Shown: in pieces, positions 34,809 to 44,703 of the stretch | Layout: every line of letters begins with the position of its first letter | Numbering within the stretch: the first letter of the stretch is position 1 | Assembly (NCBI GenBank): GCA_910587635.1 | Contig: CAJUNB010000024.1 | Span: 62,001 to 126,000, forward strand | Length of the DNA stretch: 64,000 nucleotides | Direction of reading: 5' to 3' | DNA from: an uncultured Lachnospiraceae bacterium | Lineage (GTDB): Bacteria > Bacillota > Clostridia > Lachnospirales > Lachnospiraceae | Notes under the pieces: model-generated | Told to the model about the DNA's origin: nothing | Databases searched by the model: none | What the model saw: only the letters and a program-made list of their open reading frames with translations | Made by a program: the position numbers and the translations under genes

Positions 34809-36047
34809 ATGCCAGGTTCAGTAAATAAATATATTTTAATGCACAAAAATATTTCTGTAGCCGAAATGGAATTGGATACAGTGACAGGTGTTGTTGTATC
34901 TATAGGCGATGTCTATGAACAGGAGCATATGCCGCTGGGAACAGTGGCAGAAAAGGGAAATGCGGACAGAGGCAGGTTAAATGCGTGGTGGCAGGGACGC
35001 GGTATCCCTGTGAGCCGTTATGGGATTGGGGAAGCGCTGCAGGAGATGAAGATAGAAAATGCGTCGCTTTTGCAGGAAAAATGTTTGGGTCTGAGTCTGT
35101 CGGATCAATATTGGCTTCGGCCTGCTGGTGTGGATATTTCCTGGGAAAAGGTCAATTTTTTTGAAAATTCTTTTTCGGAAGACATAGGGAATATTTTATT
35201 CGGAAAGAAAGTGGGAAATAAGAAAATAGATTTTATGTCTCCTGATAATACATCGGACGGCTGGTTAAGAAAGAAATGGAAAATAGTAGATGGAAAGCGG
35301 TGTTTGCTCAAAGGCGGAAGCGGGGCCACCTGGCAGGAGCCTTACAACGAAGTGCTGGCAAGCCGTATGATGGAACGTCTCCGCATTCCGCATGTAAAGT
35401 ATGAACTTCTGCTAGAAGAAGAATATCCCTATAGTGTATGTGAAAACTTTATTACGCCGGATACCGAATTAATCAGTGCGTGGTATATTATGCAGACAGT
35501 AAAAAAGCAAAATCATGTGTCCGTATATCAGCACTATCTGGATTGCTGTGAATATCTGGGGATTCCGGGGATAAAAGAAGCCGTTGACCGTATGTTGACA
35601 ATTGATTATCTGATTGTCAATGAGGACAGGCATCAGAACAATTTTGGGGTGATACGCAGAGCCGGTACATTGGAATATATAGGGGCTGCGCCCATCTATG
35701 ACAGCGGAACTTCCCTTTGGTTCGATAAGCCGGCAGGATTGATAAAGGATGACGGAAAAGAGACATGCAAGCCTTTTAAAAGCAGTCATAAAGAACAGAT
35801 CAAGCTGGTGAAAGATTTTGACTGGCTGGATTTTTCAGCTCTTGCAGGAATTGAAGAAGAGCTTTGGGAAATTGTCAAAGGGTCTTTGTTTGTTGATGAA
35901 AAGCGGTGCAGTGCCCTTTGCAGGGGCCTGCGTAGCAGAATAAAAACACTGGAGAAAATCGCGTTGTCCGGGCATCAGAAAATGTTTTATGATGATACGC
36001 AGTTTGATATCGCCAAAGATATTGCTTATCACGGCAAAACCCCTTGA
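34809..36047 (+). CDS. HipA-like/CtkA-like protein kinase, stand-alone
   Basis: Predicted Ser/Thr kinase of the HipA fold. A Lys in CLLKGGSGATWQEPYNEVLA (about Lys168) would bind ATP. NEDRHQNNFG (about 271-280) is the catalytic loop, and APIYDSGTSL (Asp298) supplies the metal-binding Asp. The N-terminal ~140 residues resemble the HipA N-terminal region only loosely. No HipB-type DNA-binding partner is encoded beside it, unlike classic hipBA toxin-antitoxin pairs. This single-gene form is common in Clostridia, and its targets are unknown. AGAGG-like GGGAGG lies before the ATG, and an extended -10 TGCTAGAAT at 34702-34710 may be its promoter. Its stop overlaps the ileS -35 box. Confidence 0.8.
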   Translation: MPGSVNKYILMHKNISVAEMELDTVTGVVVSIGDVYEQEHMPLGTVAEKGNADRGRLNAWWQGRGIPVSRYGIGEALQEMKIENASLLQEKCLGLSLSDQYWLRPAGVDISWEKVNFFENSFSEDIGNILFGKKVGNKKIDFMSPDNTSDGWLRKKWKIVDGKRCLLKGGSGATWQEPYNEVLASRMMERLRIPHVKYELLLEEEYPYSVCENFITPDTELISAWYIMQTVKKQNHVSVYQHYLDCCEYLGIPGIKEAVDRMLTIDYLIVNEDRHQNNFGVIRRAGTLEYIGAAPIYDSGTSLWFDKPAGLIKDDGKETCKPFKSSHKEQIKLVKDFDWLDFSALAGIEEELWEIVKGSLFVDEKRCSALCRGLRSRIKTLEKIALSGHQKMFYDDTQFDIAKDIAYHGKTP

Positions 36048-36073
36048 CATTCCTGATATTCTCACTTTATAAT
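36044..36073 (+). promoter_or_regulatory. Promoter of the ileS leader
   Basis: TTGACA (36044-36049), an 18-nt spacer and TATAAT (36068-36073). The -35 overlaps the stop codon of the kinase gene. Confidence 0.8.
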
Positions 36074-36079
36074 ACTCAC

Positions 36080-36345
36080 GAAAAGACGATGACAAAGACA
36101 GTAGGCATTTTTTGAACGTAACAGCGAGTCGGAGAGGGTGGAAGACCGGCATTAGTAGGAGATGACTGAAGATCACTTTCGAGTCCCGGTATTGAAATCA
36201 TACACGAGAGTAAATATCGGCGGATTTCCTCCGTTATAGGAAGCCATATGGACCGATTTCAGAAAAGAGAGAGGGAGTATGTATGTAATAGGTGGTAACA
36301 TGGAACGATATCCCTGTCTTTTTACGGACGGGGATTTTTTGTGTA
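36080..36345 (+). promoter_or_regulatory. T-box leader controlling ileS
   Basis: tRNA-sensing leader. The Stem I region runs from about 36085 to 36230, with a candidate isoleucine specifier ATC at 36172-36174 in the context CTGAAG-ATC-AC. A T-box-like GGTGGTAACATGG lies at 36291-36303. The attenuator pairs ATCCCTGTC (36310-36318) with GGACGGGGAT (36326-36335) and ends in a T-run. Uncharged tRNA-Ile should favour readthrough. Between 36345 and the ileS start there is only an untranslated stretch. Confidence 0.85.
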
Positions 36346-36468
36346 AGTAACGAGCAGGTTTCCTGCGAGTGTTTTGTGTTGTTCAAGGGTGAACCGGCAT
36401 ACAGCAACCAGGTATGCAGACTTACAGACAGAAACCAACCAACAAACCAATATCCAGGAGGGAAAAAG

Positions 36469-39400
36469 ATGTACCAAAAGGTATCCACAGACTTAAATTT
36501 TGTGAACAGAGAAAAAGATGTAGAGAAATTCTGGCGTGAAAATGATATTTTCCGAAAAAGTACAGAAAACAGAAAAGAGGGCAAGACGTATACTTTCTAT
36601 GACGGACCGCCTACAGCTAATGGAAAACCGCATATCGGCCATGTACTGACCCGTGTCATCAAGGATATGATTCCAAGATACCGGACGATGAAGGGACATA
36701 TGGTTCCGAGAAAGGCAGGCTGGGATACTCATGGCCTTCCGGTAGAACTGGAAGTGGAGAAGCTGCTGGGCCTGGACGGCAAGGAGCAGATTGAGGAATA
36801 TGGTCTGGATCCGTTTATCTGTAAATGTAAGGAAAGTGTCTGGAAGTATAAGGGGATGTGGGAAGACTTTTCAGCTACGGTTGGATTCTGGGCGGATATG
36901 GATGACCCTTATGTGACGTATCATGATGATTATATTGAATCCGAATGGTGGGCACTGAAGGAAATCTGGAAGAAAGATCTGCTCTATAAGGGTTTTAAGA
37001 TTGTACCGTATTGTCCCAGATGTGGAACTCCCCTCTCTTCCCATGAGGTAGCACAAGGGTACAGGGCGGTGAAGGAGCGTTCTGCAATTGTGCGGTTTCG
37101 GGTAAAGGCGGAAGATGCCTATTTCCTGGCATGGACGACGACGCCGTGGACATTGCCTTCTAACCTGGCTCTTTGTGTGAACCCGGATGAAGTTTATGTG
37201 AAAGTGAAGGCGGCAGATGGCTATACTTACTATATGGCGCAGGCGCTGCTTGACAAAGTGCTGGGCAAACTGGGGGATGAGGAAACCGGGAAAGCCGCTT
37301 ATGAGGTTTTGGAAACATATATCGGGAAAGAGCTGGAATATAAAGAATATGAGCCGCTGTTTGCCTGCGCGGGTGAAGGGGCCGCACGCCAGAATAAAAA
37401 AGCTCACTATGTTACTTGTGACAGCTATGTTACGATGACGGACGGTACCGGTATCGTCCACATCGCACCGGCTTTCGGTGAAGACGATGCCCAGGTAGGA
37501 CGGAAATATGGGCTGCCTTTCGTACAGTTCGTAGATGGCAAAGGCAATATGACCCAGGAGACATCTTATGCGGGTATGTTCGTGAAGGATGCGGACCCGG
37601 AGATTCTGAAAGATCTGGACAGAGAGGGGAAACTGTTCGATGCACCAAAATTTGAGCATGATTATCCCTTCTGCTGGAGATGTGATACACCGCTGATCTA
37701 TTATGCGAGAGAATCCTGGTTTATCAAGATGACGGCAGTCAAGGATGACCTGATCCGAAACAACAATACGATCAACTGGATTCCCGAATCTATCGGTAAG
37801 GGCCGTTTTGGAGACTGGCTGGAAAATATTCAGGACTGGGGTATTTCCCGAAATCGTTACTGGGGGACACCGCTGAATGTGTGGGAATGCGAATGCGGAC
37901 ATATGCACAGCATCGGGAGCCGACAGGAGCTGGAGGAAATGAGCGGCAACCCGGCAGCGAAGACGGTGGAGCTGCACAGGCCTTATATTGACGAGATCAC
38001 CATCAAATGTCCCAAGTGCGGAAAAGAGATGCATCGCGTACCGGAGGTGATCGACTGCTGGTTCGATTCCGGCGCCATGCCTTTTGCACAGCATCATTAT
38101 CCTTTCGAAAATAAAGAACTGTTCGAGCAGCAGTTCCCGGCACAGTTTATCTCCGAGGCGGTAGACCAGACGAGAGGATGGTTTTACTCTCTGCTGGCTG
38201 AGTCTACACTGCTGTTTAATAAGGCACCCTATGAGAACGTTATAGTCATGGGGCATGTACAGGATGAGAACGGACAGAAAATGTCTAAATCCAAAGGCAA
38301 TGCGGTAGATCCTTTTGATGCATTGAAACAGTACGGGGCCGATGCGATTCGATGGTATTTCTACATTAATTCGGCGCCCTGGTTGCCCAAGAGATTTCAT
38401 GGTAAGGCCGTTATGGAAGGACAGCGGAAATTCATGGGCACTCTCTGGAATACCTATGCCTTTTTCGTACTTTATGCCAATATTGATGGCTTTGACGCCA
38501 CAAAGTATACACTGGAATACGATAAGCTTCCCGCTATGGACAAATGGCTCCTGTCCCGTCTGAATACAGTAGTGCAGGATGTTGACTATGATCTGGAAAA
38601 TTACCGTATCCCGGAAGCTGCCAGGGCCCTTCAGGATTTTGTGGATGAAATGAGTAACTGGTATGTGAGACGGGGAAGAGAGCGTTTTTGGGCAAAGGGA
38701 ATGGAACAGGATAAGATCAATGCTTATATGACACTGTATACGGCGCTTGTAACTGTTTCCAAAGCGGCGGCACCCATGATTCCTTTTATGACAGAACAGA
38801 TCTATTTAAATCTCGTAAAGAGTGTGGACAAAGAAGCGCCGGAGAGTATTCATCTGTGTGATTTCCCGGTGGCAGATCTGCAGATGATTGATAAAAAGCT
38901 GGAAGAGGATATGAAATCCGTTCTGGATACGGTGGTTTTGGGAAGAGCTGCAAGGAATACGGCCAACATCAAGAACAGACAGCCCATTGGAAAGATGTAT
39001 GTGAAAGCGGAAGCAGAGCTTTCCGATTTCTACAGGGATATCATTGCAGATGAATTGAATGTGAAGGAGATCGTATATTCCCAGGATGTGAGAGACTTCA
39101 CAACCTATACTTTCAAGCCGCAGCTCAAGACACTGGGCAGACGTTTCGGGAAACAGCTGAACGCCTTAAAGGAAGTGCTGACGGGACTGGATGGCAACAG
39201 CGCCATGGATGAGATCAATGAAAAAGGCACGCTCACCGTCATATTAGATGGAAAGGAAGAAATGCTGGAAAAGGACGATTTACTCATTGATATGGCACAG
39301 GTGGAAGGTTTTGTATCGGAGAGTTATGGTGGCATTACCGTTGTTCTGGATACGAACCTGTCAGAAGAACTTGTGGAAGAAGGATTTGTCTATGAAGTGA

Positions 39401-39627
39401 TCAGCAAGATTCAGACGATGCGGAAAGAGGTCGGCTTCGAAGTGATGGATCATATCGTTGTCTCTGTACAGGGTAACGAAAAGATTGGCAGTGTAGTCAA
39501 GAAAAATACAGAGAGCATCCAGACAAAGGTACTGGCAGATGACATTGTGTATGATAAATCTCTGAAAAATGCGAAAGAATGGAATATTAATGGGGAGATT
39601 GTTACCATTGGAGTGGAAAAACAGTAA
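36469..39627 (+). CDS. ileS: Isoleucyl-tRNA synthetase
   Basis: Class I synthetase charging tRNA-Ile. The HIGH motif is PHIGHVL at about 54-60, and KMSKSKGNAVDP is at about 604. An inserted editing domain has TTTPWTLPSNLALCVNP and HIAPAFGEDD. A Cys-containing motif (CECGHMH, CPKCGKE) appears before the KMSKS region. The anticodon-binding helical domain and a C-terminal domain follow. Length of 1052 aa matches the longer eukaryote-like IleS type. The start is ATG 36469, preceded by AGGAGGG with 6-nt spacing; the frame is open further upstream, but that is the T-box leader. A 509-codon antisense frame (36871-38400) is rejected. Confidence 0.96.
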   Translation: MYQKVSTDLNFVNREKDVEKFWRENDIFRKSTENRKEGKTYTFYDGPPTANGKPHIGHVLTRVIKDMIPRYRTMKGHMVPRKAGWDTHGLPVELEVEKLLGLDGKEQIEEYGLDPFICKCKESVWKYKGMWEDFSATVGFWADMDDPYVTYHDDYIESEWWALKEIWKKDLLYKGFKIVPYCPRCGTPLSSHEVAQGYRAVKERSAIVRFRVKAEDAYFLAWTTTPWTLPSNLALCVNPDEVYVKVKAADGYTYYMAQALLDKVLGKLGDEETGKAAYEVLETYIGKELEYKEYEPLFACAGEGAARQNKKAHYVTCDSYVTMTDGTGIVHIAPAFGEDDAQVGRKYGLPFVQFVDGKGNMTQETSYAGMFVKDADPEILKDLDREGKLFDAPKFEHDYPFCWRCDTPLIYYARESWFIKMTAVKDDLIRNNNTINWIPESIGKGRFGDWLENIQDWGISRNRYWGTPLNVWECECGHMHSIGSRQELEEMSGNPAAKTVELHRPYIDEITIKCPKCGKEMHRVPEVIDCWFDSGAMPFAQHHYPFENKELFEQQFPAQFISEAVDQTRGWFYSLLAESTLLFNKAPYENVIVMGHVQDENGQKMSKSKGNAVDPFDALKQYGADAIRWYFYINSAPWLPKRFHGKAVMEGQRKFMGTLWNTYAFFVLYANIDGFDATKYTLEYDKLPAMDKWLLSRLNTVVQDVDYDLENYRIPEAARALQDFVDEMSNWYVRRGRERFWAKGMEQDKINAYMTLYTALVTVSKAAAPMIPFMTEQIYLNLVKSVDKEAPESIHLCDFPVADLQMIDKKLEEDMKSVLDTVVLGRAARNTANIKNRQPIGKMYVKAEAELSDFYRDIIADELNVKEIVYSQDVRDFTTYTFKPQLKTLGRRFGKQLNALKEVLTGLDGNSAMDEINEKGTLTVILDGKEEMLEKDDLLIDMAQVEGFVSESYGGITVVLDTNLSEELVEEGFVYEVISKIQTMRKEVGFEVMDHIVVSVQGNEKIGSVVKKNTESIQTKVLADDIVYDKSLKNAKEWNINGEIVTIGVEKQ

Positions 39628-39689
39628 AAATAGTGGTATTATGTACGCGGAGGCAATAAGCAGTGAAACATAAAATGGAGGGATGAATA

Positions 39690-42170
39690 GTGAAAGAGAC
39701 AATAATGCGTAAAAAACCGGCGAAAAAACTTTCTTTTGATACTGAGTTATTTAAAAGAAGTGTCTTATATAATGTAAGAACGCTGTATCGGAAGACATTG
39801 GAGGAAGCGACGCCCCAGCAGATCTTTCAGGCAGTTTCTTATGCGATTAAAGATGCGATTATCGATAACTGGATGGACAGCCAGAAACAATATGAAAAGC
39901 AGGACGTTAAGATTGTATATTATATGTCCATGGAATTTTTGATGGGACGCGCCCTTGGCAACAATATGATCAACCTGCAGGCATATGAGGAAGCGAAAAA
40001 AGCGTTGGAAGAATTGGGCGTAGATATCAACGTAATCGAAGACCAGGAGCCGGATCCGGCACTGGGAAACGGTGGCCTTGGCCGACTTGCCGCCTGCTTT
40101 TTGGATTCCCTTGCTACACTGAATTATGCGGCTTACGGCTGTGGTATCCGTTACCGCTATGGTATGTTTAAACAGGAAATCAGAGATGGCTATCAGGTAG
40201 AAGTGCCGGATAATTGGCTTGTGGATGGAAATCCCTTCGAACTGCGTCGTCCTGAATATACAAAGGAAGTAAAATTTGGCGGTTATGTCACAGTGAAGAC
40301 GGACGAGAAGGGCAGACAGCATTTCGTACAGGAAGGATACCAGTCCGTACATGCAGTTCCTTATGATCTGCCGATCATTGGCTATGGCAATGGGAATGTC
40401 AATACACTGCGTATCTGGGATGCACAGCCTATTGAGTGCTTCGAGTTAAATTCCTTTGATAAAGGGAATTATCAGAAGGCAGTGGAACAGGAGAACCTGG
40501 CCAGAAACATCGTAGAAGTGCTCTATCCCAATGATAATCACTATGCGGGTAAAGAGCTGAGGCTGAAACAGCAGTATTTCTTTATTTCAGCTTCTGTACA
40601 GGAAGCTGTGTGCAAATATATGAGAAACCATAAGGATGTACGTAAATTCTATGAAAAAGCGACTTTCCAGCTCAATGATACCCACCCGACTGTAGCGGTA
40701 GCGGAGCTGATGCGTGTACTTATGGATGAATATTGTCTCTCATGGGAAGAGGCGTGGGATGTTACCACGAAGACATGTGCTTATACGAATCATACGATTA
40801 TGGCGGAGGCGTTGGAAAAATGGCCGATCGAGCTGTTTTCCAGACTGCTTCCCCGTATCTATCAGATCATAGAGGAAATCAACCGCAGATTTATTCTGGA
40901 TATTGAGAAAAAATATCCTGGCAATCATGAGAAAATACGTAAAATGGCCATCCTCTATGACGGGCAGGTAAAGATGGCCCATCTTGCCATCGCTGCAGGC
41001 TATTCTGTCAATGGTGTTGCGCGGCTGCATACAGAAATTTTAAAGACACAGCAGCTTCGTGATTTTTATGAAATGATGCCGGAGAAATTCAACAATAAGA
41101 CGAACGGTATTACCCAGAGAAGATTTCTTCTTCACGGCAATCCACTGTTGGCAAAATGGGTGACAGAAAAGATCGGGGACGAATGGATTACCAACCTTCC
41201 GGCAATTCATAAACTGGCTCTTTATGCAGAAGATAAAAAGGCACAACATGAATTTATGAATATCAAATACCGGAATAAAGTACGCCTTGCTGCCTATATC
41301 AAAGAGCACAATGGCGTGGATGTGGATCCCCGTTCCATCTTTGACGTACAGGTTAAGAGACTGCATGAATATAAGAGACAGCTTCTGAACATTCTGCATG
41401 TTATGTATTTGTACAATCAGTTAAAAGACAATCCGGGAATGGAGTTCTATCCGAGGACATTTATTTTCGGTGCGAAGGCAGCAGCCGGTTATAAAAACGC
41501 AAAGCTGACGATCAAGCTTATCAATTCAGTGGCAGATGTGGTAAACAATGACCCGGACATCAACGGCAGGATTAAGGTAGTTTTCATCGAAAATTATAGA
41601 GTTTCCAATGCAGAACTGATCTTTGCAGCGGCAGATGTATCTGAGCAGATTTCCACGGCAAGCAAAGAGGCATCTGGAACGGGTAATATGAAGTTTATGT
41701 TAAACGGAGCCCTGACCCTCGGCACGATGGACGGTGCCAATGTGGAGATTGTGGAAGAAGTGGGAGAAGAGAATACTTTTCTGTTTGGCCTGAGCTCCGA
41801 TGAGGTAATTCAGTATGAAAATTATGGTGGGTATGATCCTACGGAAATTTTCAACAATGATCCGGATGTACGCAGAGTATTGATGGAAATGATCAACGGT
41901 ACTTTCTCTCATGACAATCCTGAATTGTTTAGAGATTTGTATAATTCACTTTTAAATACCCGCAGCACTTCCAAAGCGGATATGTACTTTATTCTGAAGG
42001 ACTTTCGTTCTTATGCGGAGGCACAAAAGAGAGTGGAAGCCGCTTACAGAGATGAAGCGGGCTGGGCAAAGAGTGCGATACTGAATGTGGCATGTTCCGG
42101 CAAATTCAGTTCTGACCGTACAATTCAGGAATATGTAGAGGATATCTGGCACTTGGACAAAGTAAAGTAG
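39690..42170 (+). CDS. glgP: Glycogen/starch phosphorylase
   Basis: Phosphorolyses alpha-1,4-glucans to alpha-glucose-1-phosphate. MSMEFLMGRALGNN, ALGNGGLGRLAACFLDS and YGIRYRYGMFKQ belong to the GT35 fold. The pyridoxal phosphate Lys is in KEASGTGNMKFMLNGALTLG (about residue 667). Length of 826 aa is usual. The start is GTG 39690, where GGAGG is 8 nt upstream. It follows ileS by 62 nt but is functionally unrelated. The product is alpha-glucose-1-phosphate, unlike the beta form from the GH65 route, so the two pathways need different phosphoglucomutases. Confidence 0.96.
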   Translation: MKETIMRKKPAKKLSFDTELFKRSVLYNVRTLYRKTLEEATPQQIFQAVSYAIKDAIIDNWMDSQKQYEKQDVKIVYYMSMEFLMGRALGNNMINLQAYEEAKKALEELGVDINVIEDQEPDPALGNGGLGRLAACFLDSLATLNYAAYGCGIRYRYGMFKQEIRDGYQVEVPDNWLVDGNPFELRRPEYTKEVKFGGYVTVKTDEKGRQHFVQEGYQSVHAVPYDLPIIGYGNGNVNTLRIWDAQPIECFELNSFDKGNYQKAVEQENLARNIVEVLYPNDNHYAGKELRLKQQYFFISASVQEAVCKYMRNHKDVRKFYEKATFQLNDTHPTVAVAELMRVLMDEYCLSWEEAWDVTTKTCAYTNHTIMAEALEKWPIELFSRLLPRIYQIIEEINRRFILDIEKKYPGNHEKIRKMAILYDGQVKMAHLAIAAGYSVNGVARLHTEILKTQQLRDFYEMMPEKFNNKTNGITQRRFLLHGNPLLAKWVTEKIGDEWITNLPAIHKLALYAEDKKAQHEFMNIKYRNKVRLAAYIKEHNGVDVDPRSIFDVQVKRLHEYKRQLLNILHVMYLYNQLKDNPGMEFYPRTFIFGAKAAAGYKNAKLTIKLINSVADVVNNDPDINGRIKVVFIENYRVSNAELIFAAADVSEQISTASKEASGTGNMKFMLNGALTLGTMDGANVEIVEEVGEENTFLFGLSSDEVIQYENYGGYDPTEIFNNDPDVRRVLMEMINGTFSHDNPELFRDLYNSLLNTRSTSKADMYFILKDFRSYAEAQKRVEAAYRDEAGWAKSAILNVACSGKFSSDRTIQEYVEDIWHLDKVK

Positions 42171-42236
42171 TCCTTTAAAAGGGATTTGAAATACAGTCGC
42201 GGCTGTAAATATAATCAACAGGAGGATACAGAGAAG

Positions 42237-44525
42237 ATGGTACATTTATCTGATGGCGGTGCCTATCTGATAAACGGAACACAGATCATAGAAGATTCTC
42301 CCCGGGCACTGGAGGAAATCCAGAGCCTGACGGGGATGACTACGACAAAGGAAGAGGCGGTCAAAAAGACGATCGGTTATGGTATTTTAGCAGATCACAA
42401 CACTTCCGGTAATATGGAAAAGCTGAAAATCCGGTTTGATAAACTGACGAGCCATGATATTACATTTGTGGGAATTATTCAGACGGCGAGAGCATCGGGG
42501 CTTGAGAAATTTCCAATGCCATATGTATTGACCAACTGCCATAATTCGCTCTGTGCAGTGGGAGGGACGATCAACGAAGACGATCATATGTTTGGATTAT
42601 CCTGTGCCAAAAAGTATGGTGGTGTCTATGTGCCCCCTCACCAGGCGGTCATTCACCAATATGCCCGGGAGGTGCTGGCGGAAGGGGGCAAGATGATACT
42701 TGGCTCTGACAGTCATACCCGCTATGGCGCCCTTGGTACGATGGCTATGGGAGAAGGCGGACCGGAGCTTGTAAAACAGCTTTTGCTGCAGACCTATGAT
42801 ATCAATATGCCGCAGATCGTAGCGGTCTATCTGAAGGGAGAGCCAAAAAGAGGAGTAGGTCCTCAGGATGTGGCCCTTGCTATTATCGGTGCCGTATTTG
42901 GTAACGGTTATGTGAATAATAAAGTGATGGAATTTGTAGGACCGGGCGTGAAAAATCTAAGTGCGGATTTTCGTATCGGCATTGATGTCATGACGACAGA
43001 GACTACATGCTTATCTTCCATCTGGGAGACAGATGAGACGATTGAGGAGTTCTATGAGATCCATGGCAGAAAGAGTGATTTTGCGAAGCTGGCACCCGGC
43101 GGAGTGGCATACTATGACGGTCTGGTGACTGTAGATCTGGACAAAGTGGAGCCGATGATCGCTATGCCGTTCCATCCCAGCAATACGTATACGATCGCAG
43201 AAGTCAATAAAAATCCGGTGGATATCATTGCTGATGTGGAAAAACGTGCCCAGGTGAGCCTGGGAGGTGCAGTGACATATTCCCTGAAAGAAAAAGTGTG
43301 GGACGGTAAGTTCCATGTGGATCAGGGAATTATCGCAGGCTGTGCCGGCGGCGGATTCGAAAATATATGCGCGGCGGCAGATATCCTGAAAGGTTCTGCC
43401 ATCGGAACGGACGGCTTTACACTGAGTGTCTATCCGGCCTCCATGCCGATCTATATGGAGCTGATAAAGAATGGCTGTGCAGCTACGATACTGGAGACAG
43501 GAGCCGTGCTGAAGACTGCATTCTGCGGCCCTTGCTTCGGGGCGGGGGATACACCGGCTAACAATGCTTTCAGTATCCGGCATTCTACCCGTAACTTCCC
43601 TAACAGGGAAGGCTCCAAGCTGCAGAGTGGACAGATTTCTTCCGTGGCACTGATGGATGCCCGCTCCATCGCGGCGACGGCTGCCAATAAAGGGGTATTG
43701 ACACCAGCCACAGAATTTGACGGGACAATAAATCGGTATCAGTATTATTTCGACTCCAAAATATATGAAAATCGTGTCTTTGATTCCAAAGGGAAGGCGG
43801 ATCCCTCCGTGGCAATACAGCTTGGACCGAATATCAAAGACTGGCCGGAGATGACGGCGCTGCCTGAGAACCTGCTGCTGCGGGTGGTAGCGGAGATTCA
43901 TGATCCGGTGACAACGACAGATGAGCTCATTCCTTCCGGGGAGACTTCTTCCTATCGTTCCAATCCTCTCGGGCTGGCAGAATTTACTCTGTCAAGGAAA
44001 GTGCCGGAATACGTGGGACTTGCCAAAGACATTCAGATGGCACAGAAGGCAGTGATGGAAGGCAGATGTCCTGCAGAAGAAAAGCCGGAGCTTGTGGATA
44101 TTATGAAAGCCGTACACACCATGTTCCCGGAAGCGGAGAAGGAAAACACGGGTTTTGGCTCCACGATCTTTGCGGTAAAGCCAGGAGACGGCTCCGCCAG
44201 GGAACAGGCCGCTTCCTGTCAGAAGGTGCTGGGAGGCTGGGCAAATATTGCCAATGAATATGCTACGAAACGGTATCGTTCCAATTTAATCAACTGGGGG
44301 ATGCTGCCGCTTCTCATAGAAAAGGGAGAACTGCCCTTTCAGAATCTGGACTATCTGTTCCTGCCCGGTATCCGGCAGGTAGTGGAGACGGGGGCGTGTG
44401 AGATCACAGCCTATGTCGTAAAAGAAGGAAAGATGGAACCTTTTAGCTTAAAGCTGGGAGAGATGACCGATGAGGAAAGGCAGATTATTCTGAAAGGATG
44501 CCTGATTAATTACAACAGAATCTAA
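42237..44525 (+). CDS. Aconitase-family hydratase
   Basis: Predicted [4Fe-4S] hydro-lyase, most likely aconitate hydratase converting citrate to isocitrate. MILGSDSHTRYGALGTMAMG, CAGGGFENICAAADIL and TAFCGPCFGAGDTPANNAFS hold cluster-ligand cysteines and substrate residues. The C-terminal swivel domain has RYRSNLINWGMLPLL. Length of about 762 aa is shorter than AcnA (~890) and fits a Clostridia group often just called hydratase. The start is ATG 42237 with GGAGG 11 nt upstream; the frame extends 17 codons earlier. No citrate synthase or isocitrate dehydrogenase is adjacent, so the pathway role is uncertain. Confidence 0.88.
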   Translation: MVHLSDGGAYLINGTQIIEDSPRALEEIQSLTGMTTTKEEAVKKTIGYGILADHNTSGNMEKLKIRFDKLTSHDITFVGIIQTARASGLEKFPMPYVLTNCHNSLCAVGGTINEDDHMFGLSCAKKYGGVYVPPHQAVIHQYAREVLAEGGKMILGSDSHTRYGALGTMAMGEGGPELVKQLLLQTYDINMPQIVAVYLKGEPKRGVGPQDVALAIIGAVFGNGYVNNKVMEFVGPGVKNLSADFRIGIDVMTTETTCLSSIWETDETIEEFYEIHGRKSDFAKLAPGGVAYYDGLVTVDLDKVEPMIAMPFHPSNTYTIAEVNKNPVDIIADVEKRAQVSLGGAVTYSLKEKVWDGKFHVDQGIIAGCAGGGFENICAAADILKGSAIGTDGFTLSVYPASMPIYMELIKNGCAATILETGAVLKTAFCGPCFGAGDTPANNAFSIRHSTRNFPNREGSKLQSGQISSVALMDARSIAATAANKGVLTPATEFDGTINRYQYYFDSKIYENRVFDSKGKADPSVAIQLGPNIKDWPEMTALPENLLLRVVAEIHDPVTTTDELIPSGETSSYRSNPLGLAEFTLSRKVPEYVGLAKDIQMAQKAVMEGRCPAEEKPELVDIMKAVHTMFPEAEKENTGFGSTIFAVKPGDGSAREQAASCQKVLGGWANIANEYATKRYRSNLINWGMLPLLIEKGELPFQNLDYLFLPGIRQVVETGACEITAYVVKEGKMEPFSLKLGEMTDEERQIILKGCLINYNRI

Positions 44526-44554
44526 AGTTTTTGCCCTCAGTACCGATATAGTAA

Positions 44555-44593
44555 TTACAGGGAATTGTTTATGGCCAAAGCATTTCCCTGTAA
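44555..44593. terminator. Hairpin after the aconitase-family gene
   Basis: TTACAGGGAA (44555-44564) pairs perfectly with TTCCCTGTAA (44584-44593). No T-run follows, so it may be an mRNA 3' structure rather than a full terminator. Confidence 0.5.
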
Positions 44594-44703
44594 ATAGAGG
44601 AAACTGATGGACCACGGATGGTATTAGATGGGAACAGGAAGTTCTGCGTCTTATGCCATCTTTTTTCATGGAAGAATGGAAAATCAGAGAATGGGGGTAA
44701 TAT

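Noticed and set aside
36292..36468. 59-codon N-terminal extension of ileS
   Set aside because: It covers the T-box attenuator; AGGAGGG lies directly before ATG 36469.
36871..38400. 509-codon open frame antisense to ileS
   Set aside because: It lies wholly inside a certain ileS gene, has no ribosome site and reads as low-quality His/Arg/Cys-rich sequence.
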